This document shows, one piece after another, positions 19,401 to 24,365 of a DNA stretch of 24,365 nt. A program made the position numbers and the translations under genes. This DNA is from Priapulus caudatus. Lineage: Eukaryota > Priapulida > Priapulimorpha > Priapulimorphida > Priapulidae. Location of the stretch: NCBI RefSeq assembly GCF_000485595.1, contig NW_014577317.1, forward strand, positions 160,695-185,059, given 5' to 3'. Under the pieces are notes generated by a model that worked only from the letters and a program-made list of their open reading frames with translations, searched no databases and had not been told where the DNA came from. Each line of letters begins with the position of its first letter. The stretch's first letter is position 1.

Positions 19401-19492
19401 CTGACAGCAGCACACCTGATCTTGTCTACTACCAGTGTTACCAGCACCGCTACTTGGGTTGGAAGATACATGTGGTGGACGACTTCAGTTGA
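1404..19492 (+). CDS. Secreted EGF4-DM13x4-DOMON-cupredoxin protein (Skeletor/Knickkopf-like), whole spliced CDS
   Basis: Spliced model: 1404-1458, 2687-2806, 5199-5315, 5492-5623, 6283-6456, 7046-7183, 12881-12956, 13067-13175, 13350-13515, 13635-13704, 13839-14019, 14112-14244, 14366-14435, 14627-14807, 14940-15072, 15184-15253, 15344-15524, 15653-15788, 16156-16298, 16655-16778, 16951-17064, 18220-18408, 18578-18826, 19269-19492. These total 3,285 nt, with all junctions GT..AG and phase-consistent, giving about 1,094 residues. Order: signal peptide (1-18), EGF 1-4 (19-199), DM13 1-4 (200-702), DOMON (about 703-905), cupredoxin-like end (about 925-1094). No transmembrane segment or GPI-type tail is visible, so a secreted or matrix protein is inferred. 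Insect Knickkopf and Skeletor share DM13, DOMON and a plastocyanin-like end; Knickkopf organises cuticular chitin, and DM13/DOMON are thought to act in extracellular redox or electron transfer. The EGF modules and four DM13 copies are unlike the usual two-DM13 layout. The actual substrate is unknown. Confidence 0.85.
2053..2098. mobile_element. Tiny foldback element (solo terminal inverted repeats)
   Basis: The left 22 nt, ATCAAGAGTAGATAATAGGA then GA, match the reverse complement of 2077-2098 at 20 of 22 positions, with two bases between. The same terminus (ATCAAGAG, then ATAATGG or a variant) bounds elements at 12688 and 17251. It is probably a MITE reduced to its ends. Confidence 0.6.
2151..2365. 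repeat. G-rich minisatellite, 32/25-bp units
   Basis: Tandem units starting GTGCACATGGGGCTGG at 2151, 2183, 2208, 2240, 2272, 2304, 2329 and 2345. Full units are 32 bp; 25-bp units lack TGCTGGG. Several GGG/GGGG runs on the plus strand give strong G-quadruplex potential. It is intronic; open frames through it on both strands are repeat artefacts. Confidence 0.92.
2544..2570 (+). CDS. Possible 27-nt micro-exon (optional)
   Basis: A pyrimidine-rich tract ending TTTTTTCAG is followed by 27 nt and then GTAGGT. The piece is a multiple of three and keeps phase 1 on both sides, so it could add VPAAAVRVY between the signal peptide and EGF1. No homology supports it; the neighbouring exons join in frame without it. 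It is left out of the main model. Confidence 0.25.
2687..2806 (+). CDS. Exon: EGF-like domain 1
   Basis: Phase 1-1 exon, 120 nt, beginning after TTTCAG and ending before GTAAGC. It encodes six cysteines in EGF spacing (DPCKGALC, SIC, YRCNC, EHC) and ends GLIGEHCN, the usual G-x-x-G-x-x-C finish. The acceptor is TTTCAGCAG, so a second AG three bases downstream could remove one residue. Confidence 0.82.
2807..5198 (+). other. Large intron, EGF1 to EGF2
   Basis: 2.4 kb, AT-rich. No exon with EGF cysteine spacing or other recognisable coding was found. It contains a palindromic TAACGT/ACGTTATA-rich stretch around 4690-4735 and CAA/CAG-type low complexity at about 4828-4930. Confidence 0.6.
5199..5315 (+). 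CDS. Exon: EGF-like domain 2
   Basis: Phase 1-1 exon, 117 nt, after TTGCAG and before GTAAAG. It encodes DVCIHRPCRNGGTCFN, then YICQCAEQYTGYTCET: six cysteines with the PCxNGGTC signature of EGF domains. A 2.4-kb intron precedes it, in which I found no further exon. Confidence 0.85.
5492..5623 (+). CDS. Exon: EGF-like domain 3
   Basis: Phase 1-1 exon, 132 nt, after CTTGCAG and before GTAGAC. It encodes KCVEFPCRNGGYCIDM, then YKCRCPVGYTGEHCET, a textbook EGF pattern with six cysteines. Only 176 bp separate it from the EGF2 exon, and the two resemble each other, which fits tandem exon duplication. Confidence 0.85.
5624..6282 (+). other. Intron, EGF3 to EGF4
   Basis: About 660 bp with no recognisable element or coding signal. 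Confidence 0.6.
6283..6456 (+). CDS. Exon: linker plus EGF-like domain 4
   Basis: Phase 1-1 exon, 174 nt. The EGF part is NPCARRPCGDYGTCES, then FTCKCNTGWTGHTCKT, with six cysteines. It is preceded by about 22 basic and polar residues. Several AGs lie near the 5' end (6282, 6287, 6290 and later), so the exact acceptor is uncertain; the first preserves phase. The donor is GTAAGT. Confidence 0.8.
6574..6863. mobile_element. MITE with telomeric-repeat core, flanked by TSD
   Basis: The element is 6581-6856 (276 bp). Its 45-bp terminal inverted repeats (6581-6625 and 6812-6856) match at 41 of 45 positions, starting GGCTCAAG / GGCACGAA and sharing TCGTTGTCGTAACA and TACTACAGATATGTACCC. Perfect 7-bp direct repeats TTAGTAT flank it (6574-6580 and 6857-6863). 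The interior carries CCCTAA repeats (about 6678-6762) preceded by a partial third copy of the TIR inner end (about 6663-6680). It lies in the intron between EGF4 and DM13-1. It has no coding capacity, so it is non-autonomous. Confidence 0.85.
6678..6762. repeat. Interstitial telomeric repeat (CCCTAA)n
   Basis: About 13 units of CCCTAA with a few variants (CACTATAA, TCCTAA, CTCTAA). The metazoan TTAGGG type is on the minus strand. It is embedded inside the MITE, so it is not a chromosome end. Confidence 0.95.
7046..7183 (+). CDS. Exon: DM13 domain 1, first half
   Basis: Phase 1-1 exon, 138 nt. It encodes LEVAAYLGKKLGNF and, further on, FIKRFTYAGKAPG. The pattern of hydrophobic strand, 'D-x-x-x-L-x-I-x-x-F-x-Y-x-G-x-A-P-G' and a split after the final G is the N-terminal half of DM13. 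The second half lies about 5.7 kb downstream if copy A is skipped (12881 onward), or 3.1 kb downstream in copy A, where the frame is broken. Confidence 0.82.
7432..8581 (-). CDS. Class A (rhodopsin-like) GPCR nested in intron, two exons
   Basis: Minus strand: exon 1 8581-8221, exon 2 8006-7432 (stop at 7434-7432), joined phase 1 at GTATGT..TTTTAG; 936 nt, 311 residues. Seven hydrophobic segments are visible. Marks: GNVLV in TM1 (N44), LAACDFIGG in TM2 (D72), C103 at the top of TM3, E126-R127-Y128 (ERY in place of DRY), W in TM4, a Cys in the second extracellular loop, and NPIIY (286-290) in TM7 followed by a short basic helix 8. N-glycosylation sequons sit at N6, N15 and N97. TM5 has no proline and TM6 lacks the CWxP motif, as in some melanocortin/adenosine-like receptors. 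The intron falls within TM3, just before ERY. The ligand is unknown. The whole gene lies antisense inside a DM13 intron of the host gene. Confidence 0.85.
8979..9033. repeat. (CGTC/GTCC)n tract
   Basis: CGTCCGTCGTACGTCC-type repeats ending in five GTCC units. It forms the head of the following long tandem repeat, after TCGCCAAGATGAGCTGTTGC. Confidence 0.85.
9051..10135. repeat. ~310-bp tandem repeat, 3.5 copies
   Basis: Units start with GTCAACGA at 9051, 9361, 9671 and 9988 (periods 310, 310 and 317); the last is cut off at about 10135. Each contains AACCGTTTGACC, ATGGGAGA-TTTGAAC, CACGCCAGTCGAC, ATGGAAATGGCC and TATCACACGGGTTTTG blocks. Copies differ by substitutions and many one-base indels. 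No long open frame is shared by the copies, so it looks non-coding. Confidence 0.88.
10130..10170. repeat. (GAAAT/GAAAAT)n microsatellite
   Basis: AATGAAATGAAAATG-type tract joining the truncated fourth 310-bp unit to the left edge of copy A. Confidence 0.85.
10171..12425 (+). pseudogene. 'Copy A': broken near-duplicate of the DM13 exon cluster
   Basis: The block starts at CCCAAGGTGCATGAGC, exactly as copy B does at 12780, and follows it through exons and introns. Exon equivalents: b 10275-10352, c 10464-10574, d 10755-10920, e 11042-11113, f 11259-11439, g 11575-11706, e 11818-11888, f 11979-12159, h 12288-12425. It has one e-f-g unit fewer than copy B. Relative to B, exon b is +2, c +2, e +2, g -1 and the second e +1 nt; d has three compensating indel pairs. 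Both f exons and h are clean. Homology stops at the end of h, and the h donor is missing (TCATCC in place of TCAGTAAG). It cannot be translated through as it stands. It may be a decaying duplicate or an unpolished second haplotype placed in tandem by the assembler. Confidence 0.75.
12426..12779. other. Spacer between copy A and copy B
   Basis: It begins TCCTATGGGAGAGATGACAA followed by CGTCCTATT, which resembles the TCCTATGGAGAGAGATTTGA / AACGTCCTATT part of the 310-bp repeat. It then carries AT-rich sequence and the palindromic element at 12688-12747. No gene seen. Confidence 0.6.
12688..12747. mobile_element. Small foldback element, same family as 2053 and 17251
   Basis: The left end ATCAAGAGTATATAATGGGA (then GA) pairs with the right end, whose reverse complement reads GCAAGAGTATATATGGGAGA. 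An internal TATAATGGGAG is also paired with CTCCCATATA. It lies just left of the start of copy B. Confidence 0.6.
12881..13175 (+). CDS. Exons 12881-12956 and 13067-13175: DM13 domain 1, second half (copy B)
   Basis: The first exon (76 nt, phase 1 to 2) encodes DAFFWAGRNGDTPS and runs to LNPSE; the second (109 nt, phase 2 to 0) encodes DPQPLKAYSNEDLILPLPSG and ends IRWLSVWCRSFA. These match the DM13 pattern 'DAYFW.G', 'L.LP.G..v.dI.wlsVWC'. The domain is finished by VNFGSL at the start of the next exon. Both have intact frames and consensus splice sites, unlike their counterparts at 10275 and 10464. Confidence 0.82.
13350..14019 (+). CDS. Exons d-e-f: DM13 domain 2
   Basis: Exons 13350-13515 (166 nt, 0 to 1), 13635-13704 (70 nt, 1 to 2) and 13839-14019 (181 nt, 2 to 0). 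The first ends DM13-1 (VNFGSLTL) and starts DM13-2 (GPHMVGSGPITLLTDRTVEI, then DFSYDGSAPG). The second encodes DTFFYVGKGTPSSRGTKIP. The third encodes RKTLTLTLPEGMSWYDVDYL, then SVYCLTAAVNFGHVEIPAS. The third exon fuses what two exons encode in DM13-1. Confidence 0.83.
14112..14807 (+). CDS. Exons g-e-f: DM13 domain 3
   Basis: Exons 14112-14244 (133 nt), 14366-14435 (70 nt) and 14627-14807 (181 nt): a 384-nt, 128-codon module starting and ending in phase 0. It begins VQMTAPQVIEGIPHGP and then is almost identical to DM13-2. The last exon differs at a few positions (LRKYRR, HVEFPASVKQ, LPPYLAQQ). The e-f intron is unusually composed; see the fossil exon at 14491. Confidence 0.83.
14491..14549 (+). 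pseudogene. Fossil DM13 'e' exon inside intron
   Basis: This stretch aligns with the e exons (GCACCCC, TCCTC, GTGGAACTAAG, TGATGAAAAT, GAAGG) but has lost the 5' end and acceptor, and its donor is GGGAAA where the live copies have GGTAAA. It lies between a live e exon and a live f exon. The DNA after it resembles the intron that follows the third e exon (15254 on). It is best read as debris of an unequal crossover. Confidence 0.7.
14940..15524 (+). CDS. Exons g-e-f: DM13 domain 4
   Basis: Exons 14940-15072, 15184-15253 and 15344-15524, with the same 133+70+181 nt layout and phases as DM13-3. The e exon has GRGTPSPRGTKIP in place of GKGTPSSRGTKIP, and the f exon ends KQTRRLPSFAAQ where the others end SILPSYVAQQ, marking it as the terminal copy leading into DOMON. 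Neighbouring cassettes are nearly identical in DNA, which indicates recent duplication or gene conversion. Confidence 0.83.
15653..17064 (+). CDS. Exons h-k: DOMON domain
   Basis: Exons 15653-15788 (0 to 1), 16156-16298 (1 to 0), 16655-16778 (0 to 1) and 16951-17064 (1 to 1). They encode LLQNCETFSDGVFNVAWSV; YMSFGLSGSNHSSQMVGADV followed by VVAWIEK; CSGQSGVCPDI; and FIIWGIGDVDDQGIVYKHSL. These match DOMON strands in Skeletor-type proteins. The Met of QMVGAD and the His of YKHSL sit where the haem-ligating Met and His fall in cytochrome-type DOMONs, so haem binding is possible but inferred. The h acceptor is GCAGCAG, allowing a one-residue alternative. Confidence 0.83.
15802..16021. repeat. 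Low-complexity AT/GTT-rich stretch in DOMON intron
   Basis: Contains AT-rich sequence followed by TTGTTG/GTTGCT/ATTATT trinucleotide-like repeats (about 15958-16020). No coding signal. Confidence 0.7.
17249..18071. mobile_element. 823-bp foldback/MITE element with ~270-bp inverted arms
   Basis: The left arm (about 17249-17520) and right arm (about 17799-18071, reverse complement) align along their whole length with perhaps 85 percent identity by eye. Shared blocks include ACGGGAAAATAGTGCTATTT, CACGGCAATATTATTCTACT, CGATACTCCTAGGC, ACAGGCCTCACG and ATCCTTCTCGCCTTTTG. The ends read TATCAAG, and the right end runs into a TA tract at 18066-18086. The roughly 278-bp centre is unrelated to the arms. 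It has no coding capacity and lies in the intron before exon 18220. Confidence 0.85.
18220..18408 (+). CDS. Exon l: end of DOMON and linker
   Basis: Phase 1-1 exon of 189 nt after TTCTCAG and before GTATGT. It encodes NLRMNFGRSPADNCSPVL, a proline/threonine-rich stretch, and then FTIQLGPSGGSQGYTAITG, which in Skeletor-family proteins joins DOMON to the C-terminal cupredoxin-like domain. The preceding intron of 1.15 kb contains a foldback element. Confidence 0.8.
18578..19492 (+). CDS. Exons m-n: C-terminal cupredoxin-like domain and stop
   Basis: Exons 18578-18826 (249 nt) and 19269-19492 (224 nt with TGA). They encode ELSWGIAFYVNGMLIPEL, then KRGETYRFRVETGNNP, EYHPVYIADDATGGY, and finally GVFTWTPDSSTPDLVYYQCY followed by HRYLGWKIHVVDDFS. 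The H in EYHP, the C in YYQCY and the H in QHR resemble the copper-site spacing of plastocyanin-like folds and are conserved in Skeletor-family ends; metal binding is inferred. No membrane anchor follows, and the stop is 11 residues after the last motif. Confidence 0.83.
18879..19120. mobile_element. Short-TIR repeat element in intron
   Basis: Ends ATATACAGTCAAACCTG (18879-18895) and, in reverse complement, ATATTCAGTCAAAGCTG (19104-19120) match at 15 of 17 positions. Inside, CACCTGTCTA(GTA)TAA recurs at about 18923, 19000 and 19039. It has the look of a dispersed MITE-like invertebrate repeat. Target-site duplication is unclear. Confidence 0.55.
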
Positions 19493-21596
19493 GCCATGCA
19501 AAGGAAATTGTACAACAAAAGATGACAGTAGCACGTGTATGCTCTCCTATGAGTATACATATGTTCATGACAATGAGAAGTGTGTTAGTTTTAAGCTATG
19601 CACTAGATTAAAATGTATAGACACTAACAGTGCACACAAGGAGAGTATACAGCTTGGGATAATATAACAAATGTTGATGTCTGGATCTATGATATCATAT
19701 GCCATGCATTCCCATGAATATAAAATTAAATTAAATTATTTCTTGGGCCTTCTGCGTAGAGGCATATGTCTATAATATTACGATGTTATCTACTATGCTG
19801 CCATATTAAAAATTTAGGAAGCCATCACCATTAAAAGGTGTTTAAAATAGATTTCTGTTTCGTTGCTAAACTCAGAAAAGTGACAACTCCATTGGTACTA
19901 CTGGTTGAAAATTTAGTCGTCATTAAAATGGTTAGCTTATGGTAGTGACATGATTCATTGAAATGATGTATTTATCTCTGATCGAAAGCTTTCAACTTCT
20001 GATCAACAATCGCCAAGTGTTTTTACTAATTGCCATCATGTTAATTTAATTCACATTTTTACGACCCGGTTTATTATTTTTATAATAAATTTTACTATAA
20101 TGTGAATTTAAGTAGTGATTGCGATAACAATCAATCAAATAGGTGACCATGCTGACACAGAAATTGCTATTGATCTCATCATACAGAGAGCTCTTCATGT
20201 CAGCTAGTTGTGATGCCTGACAATTAATTGTGCAGCATAAATTGATGTGTAATATGGTAATGCTTCATCTTTAGTTCGATACTGAAATGTTTATATAATG
20301 ATAGTTTGAGAAAGTAATCATGCCATATAAAATGCCATATATAAAATGTTTTATGCCATATAAAATATATTGCCAAACTTTGGATTCTACAATATTAAGA
20401 ACATTTGTTTGTTTTTTTGTGTTCTGTTATAATTAAGAGCCTGATTTCAAATACCATTACCTGTACGTCACACTAATTAGTATTTTCTCATAAATTTATG
20501 TATGATGTGTATAAAATATCGGTAATGTTGAAAAGAGTATTATGTAAATGAAACATCGTAAGTAGTAAGATTTATACCTTGGACCTTTCTTTAAAAAATA
20601 CAAGTACAAACTACAGTCTACTACACTACAGCACCAGAAAACGTACAGAACACGTTGGAATATCAGCACACAGAAAATTTATGTTTTTTGATTGAGGTAA
20701 TTTTCTGTGTATAATTACACATTGTCTACATATATTGATAATACATGAATTAATACACTCCTGATATAATGCGAGCTACTTATACTGATATGGGAAACTG
20801 CATCTGTATACTCGTTGACAACAGCTGATAGCAATGTATAGTATTATTGTTTTTGCCATATATTATATATATAAACAGTGACAAGCGTAAAATAATAACA
20901 ATGTTTTTGCATCATGTGCACAAAACAATATAACTATTATACACAATATAAACAACTATGTGCATTATTCTAAAGACGCGCAGTTCTCACACTAGGTGGC
21001 ACTAGGTGCATGACTCTGTGACTCTGTGCACTGAACTTGCTGTTACACCGCTGAGACCGATTAACCTAGCATACAAGCTTCAACGAGTTTAAATATTCTT
21101 CATAGAACAAGGAATTGTAAAGAAGGAGAGAGCGCTGATCACGTTGAAATAGCAACCCCGCCGGTTTCAGTAGAGAAAGGTTGCTATTTTATAATTGACT
21201 AGAAAGAGAGGGTGAACTAATTTTGAACGGGTTACTCGCACAATGGCGAAAGCAGTGATTAGCGTTTGATGACCACGTACAGCGTCTCAACGTAGGCCTA
21301 CAACTAGTACCTCAGGGTTTAATAATAATGAATCTAATTTTTAAATGGCTTCCGTATATCTTTTAAAATGTTATAAGCTTACCGCGAATCGCTCGCGGGC
21401 GAGTTAGGACAAAGTTACATTTCCACGCCCACGGCCACGACACACAAAACGTGACAAAGTATCAAAGAAGCCCAAGCAAGCAGTCACCGTCAAGACAGGT
21501 GCTGGTCCCAAAGTAGGAGTGCGCCCTCGTTCGTTGTGACATGTGTCAAGTGTGCAAGGTATACCTGAGTTAGATGTTGTATAAACCAAACATAAA
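19493..21596. other. Intergenic region (3' UTR and spacer)
   Basis: 2.1 kb, AT-rich, no supported exon. The first part must hold the 3' UTR of the secreted-protein gene; an AATAAA lies at 20084-20089. The last 250 bp before the SANT gene are less AT-rich and may include its promoter, though no core element could be assigned (a TATAAA at 21580 is too close to the ATG to be a TATA box for it). Confidence 0.6.
20084..20089 (+). terminator. Candidate polyadenylation signal AATAAA
   Basis: Exact AATAAA about 590 bp after the stop of the secreted-protein gene. Other AT-rich near-matches exist, so use is uncertain. Confidence 0.35.
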
Positions 21597-21859
21597 ATGG
21601 CCAATAATCCTACTGTCATCATAAGGCGGAGAAAAAAGAATTTTCTCGACGAAGAAGTAGAAGTACTCGTAAACGAAGTAAGCATGCGAAGAAGCGTACT
21701 GTGTGGACCGGTCGCAGCAGAACTGCGGCCAATGCCACGTTCAAATAGGAGAAGAGCATGGGAGGGCGTATGCGATGCTGTGAATCGTGTCGCCGCTGTC
21801 AGCCGTGCATCAGGAGATGTAAGTATAAAAAAAGCATCGATTCACTCAAGTATTTATTA

Positions 21860-21954
<95 letters not shown>

Positions 21955-22342
21955 ATCCTTCAATCACTTCACTGGGGTTTCACAGTCATGTCACAGAGCA
22001 AATAGCTGTATTGTAGTATATGTAATATAGAACCTACAACTTATAATGTCTAGAATGTCTAATGATAAAATAGCATAAATGTGTGTAAATATGTAAGTAA
22101 GTAAGTCAAGTTGACTCAGGCTATCTAAGCAAGTCTAATTCCATAATGCTCCTTTTAATGGCCTGCTTCTTAATGTTTTCAATTAGGTCAAAAAGAAATG
22201 GTCTGATCTTAAGGTGATTGCGAGAAAGCGTGGTGCAGAATACAAGCGAGGTATTGCGATGACAGGAGCTGGGTATGCACCCCCACTTCCATTAGATAAA
22301 AGAACTGAGAAGATTCTCTCATTAATTGGAGAAACCGAAGAT

Positions 22343-22377
<35 letters not shown>

Positions 22378-23219
22378 AGAAGAGACCATGCCACACGTAA
22401 CCAAGAAGGAAGAAGGTATTGTGTATCAACATACATAGGTTCACAATCACACTGATTTGTAACATATGTGTGCGTGTACGTGCCTGTGTGTACATGTTGT
22501 CCATTAGTCGGTGCATCAAACAGTAACAACTGTTAACATTAAGTACAATATAGAAAGACTATTACACTCATTTCATCGTGTTTTTACTGGTGCATCAGGT
22601 AAAACTTTTGCATAAATAAAAGAATAAATGTATGCATTCGTCAGTGAGTACTAAAAATAATCTACTTTGTGGACGTTTCAGTACACATTATGCTAATGAC
22701 AAATACGTAGAATAATGTTCGCAAATATTTTTTCATTGATTCAGTGATGTAACGGGCAAACCCAGTGAAAAATACGTGCAGTAAAAGAGATTATCCTAGG
22801 AGTTTTAACGTGCGTCGTCTCGTGTATTATGTCCTGATCGAAAGCTCGTTTCACATGGACGTCTAGAACGAACAGAGGTTTTTTCGAATTTATTTGCAGT
22901 GTGGATAGAATCGGCAGCCGGTGCAGACAACCCGTCGACGAGCCATGCGGAGGCACCACAACAGCCCAAAGGAGCATCCTCTTTGTTCTGGAACTTCTCG
23001 GGTGCCTGCGCAGAAGCGAGCGCGTACCGACGAAAAAGGAAACGTAGCAGCCCCGAGGTTGCCACGCTGCACGTGCAACGTAGACTGCTATTGAAACTGA
23101 ATGAGCTGACGCGGATAGAGGCACAACGCCTGCAAGTCGAGAGGGAGCTGCTCGCCATTAAGAAGAGAAAGGTCATTCCGCAACCGGCCGAGGTAGAAGA
23201 CTCCCTCTTCAAACAGTAA
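21597..23219 (+). CDS. Myb/SANT-like DNA-binding protein (NAIF1 / Harbinger Myb-like type), three exons
   Basis: Exons 21597-21818 (phase 0 end, donor GTAAGT), 22187-22415 (phase 1 end, GTATTG) and 22900-23219 (TAA); 771 nt, 256 residues. Residues about 14-92 form a Myb/SANT-like trihelix domain: KKNFLDEEVEVLVNEV, RAWEGVCDAVNRVAAV, VKKKWSDLKVIARKR. Next comes GAGYAPPLPLDKRTEKILSL, a spacer of the kind seen in NAIF1-like proteins, then a run of 14 glutamates with an Asp before it. Exon 3 has basic clusters YRRKRKRSS and IKKRKV (candidate nuclear localisation signals) around a leucine-rich, probably coiled, helix (LLLKLNELTRIEAQRLQVER). NAIF1 derives from the Myb-like protein of Harbinger transposons, which helps bring its transposase to DNA. 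No transposase is in the window, so this may be a host regulator or a stranded transposon gene. Confidence 0.8.
21862..21951. repeat. (TA)n microsatellite
   Basis: About 45 TA dinucleotides in the first intron of the SANT gene (21819-22186), starting 43 bases after the donor. Long enough to be a likely source of length polymorphism and assembly error. Confidence 0.95.
22343..22385 (+). repeat. Coding GAA/GAG repeat (poly-Glu)
   Basis: Trinucleotide run in exon 2 of the SANT gene encoding 14 glutamates in a row. Being a triplet repeat, length change would keep frame. Confidence 0.9.
22416..22899 (+). other. Intron 2 of the SANT gene
   Basis: GTATTG to TTTGCAG, 484 bp. If retained, an in-frame TAG at 22436 would end the protein after the acidic tract and drop the C-terminal helix and both nuclear localisation signals. 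No other feature noted. Confidence 0.6.
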
Positions 23220-24305
23220 ATATATGAGAACAAATTCTAAGAAGGGCAGCGGTGCTCGGTATGCTGTAAGTGTTGGTACGGGCTAGGGCTAGCAAGACTC
23301 TTTCCTTTACTTTGATTTTAGTTATCGAAAATATACTTGTTTAACATAGATCTGTATTTAATAATATTTTACCATTATTCTTATTATTATATATTAGACG
23401 ATTTACTTCCCCGATTAATAAAATGTATACACCAGGTTAACGAATCGACTACGAGTGTTTGTCTGTTTGTCTGTCGGTCTTGCTGTTTTGCTATTACATA
23501 TACATTAATATCAATTTACGAAGCAATCAATACTAATCATAGATCAATACTAATCATAGATCAATATAATATTCACATACGAAGACACGCATCTTCTCTA
23601 ACTTGAGTGAGAGGTTAGTGGTAAAATAGATAGCTCGTTTATATAATATCGAAAGAGCCATGAATGTGGTTAGCCGCTAGAAAAACTCGCCGCTGTAGGG
23701 CAGCACCTCTGTAGTGGTGCAAGATTATCCGCGAACCCGGGATACACTATTGCGACATATGACAAACTTACCGTACAGTCTCTAGAAGTAAACTAGGATG
23801 TATCACTTAGAAATTTTGTTATTTTAACTGCCCAACACTATTGCATTTATCAGATTCTTTCTCCATGAAAAAGGCTGTCTCCAGTACATGTATTTGTAGT
23901 TGAATTACATGCAATAAAGATTTAATAATAATAATAATAATAATAAACAATTGCCGGTTCTTTATGCTGACCTTTCATCTGCTGTGTCAGGCAGTAAAAT
24001 TAACAATGAATCAAAGTAATCACTTTTCACTTACTCCCTCTGCAGCGGATGGTATCGCCACGACCAGTCAGCATGAAAACTTTTGCAGGTAAAATGGCGC
24101 GTATTTCAGCGACACTTTTTTCATCCGCAGAGGGCCAAAATGTGAATTTCGCTTATAATACACGCACGCGTGCGTGTGGCTATACCCGTGTGTGCGTCAG
24201 TTAGTGGTTGTGTATGTGTTGTTTGTGTGACTGTAAAAACCGTATTATAGCCGTATCTCAGATTTTGTGGCTTTGGGGGTGAAAGTTTGAGGTTGAGAAC
24301 AAGAC
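23220..24305. other. Intergenic region after the SANT gene
   Basis: AATAAA signals occur at 23417-23422 (about 200 bp past the stop, the better candidate) and 23913-23918. A 19-bp unit AATACTAATCATAGATC is repeated directly at about 23529-23565, and a (TAA)n run sits at about 23923-23944. No coding exon seen until the doubtful one at 24306. Confidence 0.55.
23417..23422 (+). terminator. Candidate polyadenylation signal AATAAA (SANT gene)
   Basis: Exact hexamer about 200 bp downstream of the TAA, a reasonable 3' UTR length. Confidence 0.45.
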
Positions 24306-24365
24306 ATGCGAAGGACAACAGCCATTTCTGGGATAATTTTCACCGTGCCACTGATGCCGTGGGCG
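24306..24365 (+). CDS. Possible first exon of a further gene (cut by window end)
   Basis: The ATG at 24306 opens 20 codons to the window edge: MRRTTAISGIIFTVPLMPWA, which resembles a secretory signal peptide (basic start, hydrophobic core). An in-frame TGA lies 12 bases upstream, so this is the first ATG of the frame. Nothing further can be checked; it could be chance. Confidence 0.2.
   Translation, partial: MRRTTAISGIIFTVPLMPWA

Noticed and set aside
21404-21685. 93-codon minus-strand open frame over the SANT first exon
   Set aside because: It is the antisense shadow of a convincing Myb/SANT exon and has no domain of its own.
22741-23233. Long minus-strand open frames opposite SANT exon 3
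   Set aside because: They mirror the GC-rich coding exon; the plus strand has the matching phase, nuclear signals and stop.
23660-23760. tRNA or small structured RNA
   Set aside because: A short GCACC/GGTGC hairpin is present, but no cloverleaf, A/B box spacing or anticodon arm could be built.

Overview
The window looks like nuclear DNA of an invertebrate animal. It is AT-rich, with short protein-coding exons separated by GT..AG introns, many microsatellites, a TTAGGG-type telomeric array inside an intron, several MITE-like inverted-repeat elements, a class A GPCR and a secreted EGF/DM13/DOMON protein. The phylum cannot be fixed from the sequence; a marine non-bilaterian or an early-branching bilaterian would both fit.

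Three genes are supported. (1) A large plus-strand gene (coding 1404-19492) encodes a secreted multidomain protein of about 1,094 residues: signal peptide, four EGF-like domains, four DM13 domains, a DOMON domain and a C-terminal cupredoxin-like region. This is the Skeletor/Knickkopf architecture with EGF modules added at the N-terminus. I assembled 24 exons whose splice phases all agree and which give one open frame to a stop. (2) A two-exon minus-strand class A GPCR of 311 residues (7432-8581) lies wholly inside the large DM13 intron of gene 1. (3) A plus-strand three-exon gene (21597-23219) encodes a 256-residue Myb/SANT-like protein of the NAIF1 / Harbinger Myb-like type, with an acidic tract, nuclear localisation signals and a C-terminal helix. 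A possible signal-peptide start of a fourth gene touches the right edge (24306-24365).

Layout: 1-1400 is upstream sequence with microsatellites and a degenerate minisatellite. 1404-7183 holds the signal and EGF exons and the first DM13 exon, with a G-rich minisatellite and a telomere-repeat-bearing MITE in introns. 7184-12880 is one large intron carrying the antisense GPCR, a roughly 310-bp tandem repeat, and a near-duplicate of the DM13 exon cluster (10171-12425, 'copy A') broken by many small indels. 12881-15788 is the intact DM13 cluster ('copy B'). 15653-19492 holds the DOMON and C-terminal exons, with an 823-bp foldback element in one intron. 19493-21596 is gene-poor. 21597-23219 is the SANT gene, and the remainder is intergenic.

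The most notable structures are: the three-exon, 0-0 phase DM13 cassette that can be multiplied without breaking frame; the decayed or misassembled duplicate of it next door, complete with breakpoints and a fossil exon; and a 276-bp element with 45-bp terminal inverted repeats, a perfect 7-bp target-site duplication and a core of telomeric repeats.
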